This document shows positions 7,608-11,126 of a stretch of 11,126 nucleotides of DNA, in pieces (position 1 is the first letter of the stretch; every line of letters starts with the position of its first letter). The notes beneath the pieces were generated by a model, which was given only the letters and a program-made list of their open reading frames with translations, was not told the origin of the DNA and made no database searches. A program made the position numbers and the translations under genes. Origin of the DNA: Methanobacteriota archaeon (GTDB taxonomy: Archaea; Thermoplasmatota; Poseidoniia; Poseidoniales; Thalassarchaeaceae); NCBI GenBank assembly GCA_002685895.1, contig NYYK01000006.1, forward strand, positions 12,452 through 23,577, written 5' to 3'.

Positions 7608-8531
7608 ATGAAGCATACGATACTCATTACCAATGATGATGGTGTGGAGGCCCCAGGGCTAGCAGCTCTTGTTCGAGGTTTACACGATGCGGGGTATCCT
7701 ATCGTTGTATGTGCGCCTGACCGTGAAAGATCAGCGTCAACGATGCATCTTACGTTACATAAATTATTGAAATTACGCCGCCGCGACGATTTAGTTGAAA
7801 TCTATAATTTGACTGACGAGGAGCCTGAATTACATATCTTCGATGTATCTGGCTTTCCAGCAGATTGTATCATGACAGCACTTGAGGGTGGGCTACCACC
7901 TAATACTCCAAAGCCTGCTCTATGTATTAGTGGAATCAATCGCGGCCCAAATATGTCTGTAGACATACTTCATTCTGGAACTATTGGAGGGGCAAGGCAG
8001 GCTGGTGCTTGTGGATTGCCTGCAATTGCTACAAGTATTGACTCATTTGAGCCAGAAAATTTCTCGGTAGCTGTTAGGGCTACATTGGAATTAGTCGAAA
8101 GGGTGTGTGGTATCATTCCAATTGCCCCTGAGAATCTCGGAAGATTTGATGGAACATTCAGTAAAGCAATTGGTTCTACTGACGAAGAGATACTAAGGCA
8201 TGCACTAATAAGAGGAGATATCTATCTAAATCTCAATATTCCTATCACTTGGGGTGGTGATTATTCATCTACCCACTTAGGTGGTAGATGGTACCGAGAT
8301 CCCATCAAGATTATCGAAGATGAAGAATCACATTGGATGATTCAGTTGGGTTCTTCATATATTGTTGACGAACCACTTGATCATGGAGATTCACACTGTG
8401 TGAGTCAGGGTAGGGCGAGTATTTCGACACTCGGAACTTGGCCTCAAAGCCACCCACTATCTATCTCTGACAAACTGCTAAAATCAACTATTAACCAGAA
8501 TGGAATGCCATCTTGGGTAGTAATAGATTGA
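7608..8531 (+). CDS. surE: 5'/3'-nucleotidase SurE
   Basis: SurE removes phosphate from nucleoside 5'- and 3'-monophosphates using a divalent metal. The metal ligands are in place: D10 and D11 in ITNDDG, S42 in APDRERSAS and N111 in SGINRGPN. The signature GPNMSVDILHSGTIGGA (113-129) follows, and the Rossmann-like core continues to LPAIATSID. YLNLNIP and a late GRASISTLGTWPQSHP segment match the C-terminal swapping region. At 307 residues it is longer than the usual roughly 250. The extra length lies mainly around 175-205 and in the C-terminal third. GGAGG (7595-7599) sits eight bases before the ATG, and the upstream transporter gene ends three bases before it. The neighbours suggest a role in salvage of imported or turned-over nucleotides, but this is inference. 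The gene ends 19 bases from the convergent trmY. Confidence 0.94.
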   Translation: MKHTILITNDDGVEAPGLAALVRGLHDAGYPIVVCAPDRERSASTMHLTLHKLLKLRRRDDLVEIYNLTDEEPELHIFDVSGFPADCIMTALEGGLPPNTPKPALCISGINRGPNMSVDILHSGTIGGARQAGACGLPAIATSIDSFEPENFSVAVRATLELVERVCGIIPIAPENLGRFDGTFSKAIGSTDEEILRHALIRGDIYLNLNIPITWGGDYSSTHLGGRWYRDPIKIIEDEESHWMIQLGSSYIVDEPLDHGDSHCVSQGRASISTLGTWPQSHPLSISDKLLKSTINQNGMPSWVVID

Positions 8532-8550
8532 TAATGAAATTTACATTTAT

Positions 8551-9198
8551 TCATAGGTTGAGTGGAAATCCATTATCTAGTTGATGATGGACAATTCCAA
8601 TAGCAATGTGTCCTTGAATCCAATTTTCACCTAACGAACGAGAAATACAACTTTCATCTAGACTAGATAATTCAGAATCAGTGAAGGGGCGGTCATCAGA
8701 AAGGAAGAAACCAATGTCTGAGGGTATTGATTCATTGTTATCACTCCATAGCATTGGCGCATCAGAATCAAGTTTAATCATAGTTATCTCCGATTTCTTC
8801 CATTCATCAATTGTTGTTTGCAGATCCCCTCCTGAATGCGATAGTCCTGGATGTAATTCAAACCACTGTCCAACAGCGGGCAACGGTTCTTGTAAGACTT
8901 TACTTACTTGTCCAGCAAGTGCTCTTTCATCAGGGTGCACCCCCCATAGAACTGAGCCATCAAAATTGATTCTCCTGGGCCTCCCTTCCCCTCCCATAAG
9001 GTGAAGAGTTATTTCAGAATCCTTACGTATTCCATGCGAGAGAAAGAGGGCTGCGTTAATTGCACGCATTAACACATCAATTCGGCCACTCCCGCCTGCT
9101 AAATCATTGAGATTAATTTTGCCACGGCTAGGGGCGCGGTGGCCAACGATAGCGAATCTACGGGTCAGATCATCACCTTCACATCGGCATGTCGACAT
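8551..9198 (-). CDS. trmY: tRNA (pseudouridine54-N1)-methyltransferase TrmY
   Basis: TrmY uses S-adenosylmethionine to methylate pseudouridine 54 in the T-loop of archaeal tRNA, giving m1-pseudouridine; Pus10 makes the pseudouridine. The protein matches the family along its length: FAIVGHRAPSRGKINLNDLAG then GSGRIDVL at the N-terminus, FLSHGIRKDSEITLHL, an F-x-GS-x-L...PDER stretch at 79-92, GFFLSDDRPF at 163-172, which should contribute to the methyl-donor site, and RSLGENWIQGHIAIGIVHHQLD in the C-terminal SPOUT knot. From the ATG at 9198 it is 215 residues and overlaps the end of SRP54 by 20 bases. Related proteins start right at the residues aligned with LTRRF, which here would require a CTG at 9168 (205 residues) preceded by GGTGA. 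I list the longer frame, but the CTG start may be the real one. It is likely co-transcribed with SRP54. Confidence 0.9.
   Translation of the reverse strand: MSTCRCEGDDLTRRFAIVGHRAPSRGKINLNDLAGGSGRIDVLMRAINAALFLSHGIRKDSEITLHLMGGEGRPRRINFDGSVLWGVHPDERALAGQVSKVLQEPLPAVGQWFELHPGLSHSGGDLQTTIDEWKKSEITMIKLDSDAPMLWSDNNESIPSDIGFFLSDDRPFTDSELSSLDESCISRSLGENWIQGHIAIGIVHHQLDNGFPLNL
9172..9177 (-). promoter_or_regulatory. Ribosome-binding site pointing to a CTG start of trmY
   Basis: On the minus strand GGTGAT lies just after the SRP54 stop codon. GGTGA ends exactly four bases before an in-frame CTG at 9168-9166. The OPT and SRP54 genes show the same GGTGA-N4-start geometry. The site lies downstream of the ATG at 9198, so it could not serve that start. 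Confidence 0.5.
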
Positions 9199-10537
9199 CG
9201 TCCATGTCGCCCATCATTTTCTTCATCCTTTTGCGTAGGCGGCGGTCTCCCTTCACACCTTTCATCATCTTGCGAGAGCGCTTCCACTGAGCGATAAGGT
9301 CGCGCACATCCTTTTCGGTTGTTCCAGAGCCTCGGGCAATTCTCTTGATTCTCTCTCTCTTGAGCACTGTTGGTTCATTCTTCTCGTGTGCAGTCATGCT
9401 ATCCATTATGACACGAAATCGTTCAAGATTATCTTGCATCTCTTCTTTCTGTTTTTTTGACATATTACCCATGCCGCCAAAGAAACCCATTGGCATATGA
9501 GATAGGATTTTGTCAACTGTGCCAATCTTCGACATCATTTCCATCTGTTTGTACATATCATTTAACGTGAATCTCCCAGACATCAAACGCTCTGCAATCC
9601 TAGCAGCTTCTTCAGCGTCTAAGTCTTCGGGTGCTAGGTCTATCAACCCCCTGATATCACCCATTCCAAGTAGGCGTGAAATGAATCTATCAGCCTCGAA
9701 TTTTTCAAGATCCTCGATTTTCTCTCCTTCACCAATGAAGACGATAGGGGCGCCAGTAGTGGCTACAGCTGAGAGTGCACCTCCGCCACGGGCAGTTCCA
9801 TCGAGTTTGGTAACGATGACTCCAGTCACGCCAACCAAATCATGGAAGGATGCAGCAACAGGCCCAGCAGCCTGTCCTACTTGTGCATCAATGACGAGGA
9901 ATCGCTCAGTGGCATTGGCAACTCTATGAATGGCATCGAGTTCATCTTGCAAATCTTGGTCTAATCGATCTCGACCGGCGGTATCGACGATAACAAGGTC
10001 GGCCCCACCTACTGCTTCCAAACCATTCTTGACGATAACTAGTGCATCGGATTCTTCCGGCTCACCATAAACCTCTACGGGGGAATCGGCAAGCAACTGT
10101 TTCAATTGTGCGTAAGCACCTGGTCGGTGTACATCAGCCTCTATGACTGCGACCTTCATGTTATGCCGTTTGCGCCACCATTCTGCAAGTTTGGCAGTGG
10201 TAGTAGTTTTTCCTTGGCCGTAAAGGCCGACCATTAGGATGGTTTGATTGTGAGGAACTATCTCACGAGGTGCTCCCAGCATTCGTACAAGTTCAGTGTA
10301 TAGAATATTCAAGGCATGAGTTTGTAGATTAACTCCTGGACGGGGTTCCTCCTCCCTCATACGTGTGTCTAGTCGTTCAGAAATCTCCTTTGTCTGTCGT
10401 ACATTGAAATCGGCTTCCAATAAGGCGCGGCGGATGCTGCGAACCATTTCAGCGAGTTCGGCTTCATCCAACTTTCTCTTACCCTTGAGTGCGGCAATAG
10501 CGCCAAAGATGCCAGATTTCAATCCTTCAAGCGCCAT
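9179..10537 (-). CDS. srp54: Signal recognition particle 54 kDa protein (SRP54, Ffh homologue)
   Basis: SRP54 is the GTPase that binds signal sequences and 7S RNA, then docks with FtsY at the membrane. The 452-residue product has the full NG-M layout. The N helical bundle spans 1-90. The G domain has the P-loop GLYGQGKTT (104-112), ADVHRPGAY (134-142), DTAGR (185-189) and TKLDG (243-247), and closes with FIGEGEKIEDLEKFEADRF and LLGMGD. The methionine-rich M domain starts near 320 and includes MSGRFTLNDMYKQM, a flexible MPMGFFGGMGNM loop (348-359) and the RNA-binding RIKRIARGSGT (396-406), ending in a basic, Met-rich tail. GGTGA (10542-10546) lies four bases before the ATG, fixing the start. 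The P-loop reads GLYGQGKTT instead of the GLQGSGKTT I remember as usual, with the invariant residues kept. trmY follows in the same direction, and a divergent gene shares the 101-base promoter region. Confidence 0.96.
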   Translation of the reverse strand: MALEGLKSGIFGAIAALKGKRKLDEAELAEMVRSIRRALLEADFNVRQTKEISERLDTRMREEEPRPGVNLQTHALNILYTELVRMLGAPREIVPHNQTILMVGLYGQGKTTTTAKLAEWWRKRHNMKVAVIEADVHRPGAYAQLKQLLADSPVEVYGEPEESDALVIVKNGLEAVGGADLVIVDTAGRDRLDQDLQDELDAIHRVANATERFLVIDAQVGQAAGPVAASFHDLVGVTGVIVTKLDGTARGGGALSAVATTGAPIVFIGEGEKIEDLEKFEADRFISRLLGMGDIRGLIDLAPEDLDAEEAARIAERLMSGRFTLNDMYKQMEMMSKIGTVDKILSHMPMGFFGGMGNMSKKQKEEMQDNLERFRVIMDSMTAHEKNEPTVLKRERIKRIARGSGTTEKDVRDLIAQWKRSRKMMKGVKGDRRLRKRMKKMMGDMDDVDMPM

Positions 10538-10541
10538 GCTC

Positions 10542-10546
10542 TCACC
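10542..10546 (-). promoter_or_regulatory. SRP54 ribosome-binding site
   Basis: The minus strand reads GGTGA then GAGC then ATG, complementary to the archaeal 16S 3' end. The last eight bases before the start codon's end (AGCATG preceded by GGTGA and one base) nearly copy the OPT gene site GGTGATAGCATG. Confidence 0.6.
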
Positions 10547-10584
10547 AAAAGGGCCGTCCCCTACATTGCGTTTGAATCCGCCGC

Positions 10585-10596
10585 ACTTACTAAAGT
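10585..10596. promoter_or_regulatory. Candidate shared promoter core between SRP54 and the divergent membrane protein
   Basis: ACTTACTAAAGT sits near the middle of the 101-base divergent gap and has ACTT/AAGT arms. On the minus strand it reads ACTTTAGTAAGT, a TATA-like element 48-59 bases before the SRP54 ATG, which would leave a short leader carrying the GGTGA site. For the plus-strand gene, AATACAT at about 10607-10613 lies nearer the usual distance for a leaderless start at 10639. This is inferred from sequence only. Confidence 0.3.
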
Positions 10597-10638
10597 TGAC
10601 CCGATGAATACATCAGCAAAAAATGGGTCGCCACCTTC

Positions 10639-11126
10639 ATGGGAGTGAGTTTGCCGGCATACCAAGTCCAGCTTCTAATAGCCATAGGGTTGCTTGGAGT
10701 GTATGCTGGTTGGCGGGGTGGAATGCAGCGCATGGCTGGATTTTACGATATGCCTAGCGCTACAAAGCATCTTGCATACGGATTGGTATTAGGGGCATTT
10801 AGCGCTATTTTCATAGATCAACTATTCATTACTACTGTTGCTAGTACGGGAGTTGTTTATTTTGAATTTATTTTATTGATGTTTTTCATAGGACTTTTCC
10901 AGGCTCTCCTTGTTCACTTTGTTCTTACTAGGAAGAACGTTAGGATGTTAAGGGCACCCCCTACCTCTGGTTGGACCATGGGTCTAGGCATGGGAGCTAT
11001 TCAAGCCTCTTACTTGATGATAAGAATGGCCGATCCACTTTGGCCACTATTGTACAGTGGCTTCAACCTCATGATGATTGGATTAGGTGTTTGGATTACA
11101 TTATTTATGCCTGCATTAGAGGGAGT
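10639..11126 (+). CDS. Unrecognised polytopic membrane protein, 3'-partial
   Basis: The frame is open from the ATG at 10639 to the window edge (162 complete codons); the in-frame stop upstream is at 10597-10599. It encodes a hydrophobic protein with about five predicted membrane helices so far, near residues 7-25, 46-65, 71-96, 111-129 and 134-158. A basic loop TRKNVRMLR (97-105) lies between the third and fourth. A glycine-rich GWTMGLGMGAIQAS segment opens helix 4. No catalytic motif or family signature is recognisable, so no function is assigned. No Shine-Dalgarno sequence precedes the ATG, in contrast to SRP54 on the other side; a leaderless transcript is possible. The shared promoter region does not establish a functional link to SRP54. 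Confidence 0.75.
   Translation, partial: MGVSLPAYQVQLLIAIGLLGVYAGWRGGMQRMAGFYDMPSATKHLAYGLVLGAFSAIFIDQLFITTVASTGVVYFEFILLMFFIGLFQALLVHFVLTRKNVRMLRAPPTSGWTMGLGMGAIQASYLMIRMADPLWPLLYSGFNLMMIGLGVWITLFMPALEG

Noticed and set aside
8532..8550. Terminator between convergent surE and trmY
   Set aside because: The 19-base gap is AT-rich, but it has no clear T-run or hairpin on either strand.
9510..9929. Plus-strand open frame of 139 codons opposite SRP54
   Set aside because: It is antisense to the SRP54 G domain, is serine/alanine-rich without any family motif, and has no ribosome-binding site that I can see.
10604..10648. 14-codon open frame ATG...TGA overlapping the start of the right-edge membrane gene
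   Set aside because: It could be an upstream leader peptide, but it has no ribosome-binding site or distinctive sequence, so chance is the simpler explanation.

Overview
The window looks archaeal and most likely comes from a marine planktonic euryarchaeon of the Marine Group II (Poseidoniales) type. SRP54, an aIF5A with a hypusination loop and TrmY are archaeal genes. The long surface protein with DxDGDG repeats and recurring FPxDxxQW segments is a style I associate with Marine Group II proteomes. The group-level assignment is from memory of such proteins; no comparison was run. Coding density is high and no intergenic stretch reaches 300 bases. There is no RNA gene, mobile element, CRISPR array or defence-type cassette.

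Layout. Positions 1-2721 (+) hold the 3' part of a large surface protein: a PstS-like solute-binding domain, about 14 thrombospondin-type-3-like calcium-binding repeats, one membrane helix and a tryptophan-rich cytoplasmic tail. Next come a 3-hydroxyacyl-CoA dehydrogenase (2759-3610, +) and translation factor aIF5A (3718-4104, +). A tight three-gene cluster follows on the same strand: an OPT-family transporter (4181-6622), an EamA/DMT-family transporter (6633-7604) and the nucleotidase SurE (7608-8531). SurE converges on TrmY (8551 to 9168 or 9198, -), which lies directly behind SRP54 (9179-10537, -). SRP54 is divergent from an unrecognised polytopic membrane protein that runs off the right edge (10639-11126, +).

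How the genes fit together. The left and centre suit a heterotroph living on dissolved organic matter: surface solute binding or adhesion, uptake by OPT and DMT carriers, nucleotide dephosphorylation and acyl-CoA oxidation. aIF5A, TrmY and SRP54 are translation, tRNA modification and protein targeting housekeeping.

The most useful observations are the architecture and tail of the surface protein, a probable CTG start for trmY, and a recurring GGTGA-N4-start ribosome-binding geometry. Nothing here convincingly forms a new multi-gene system.
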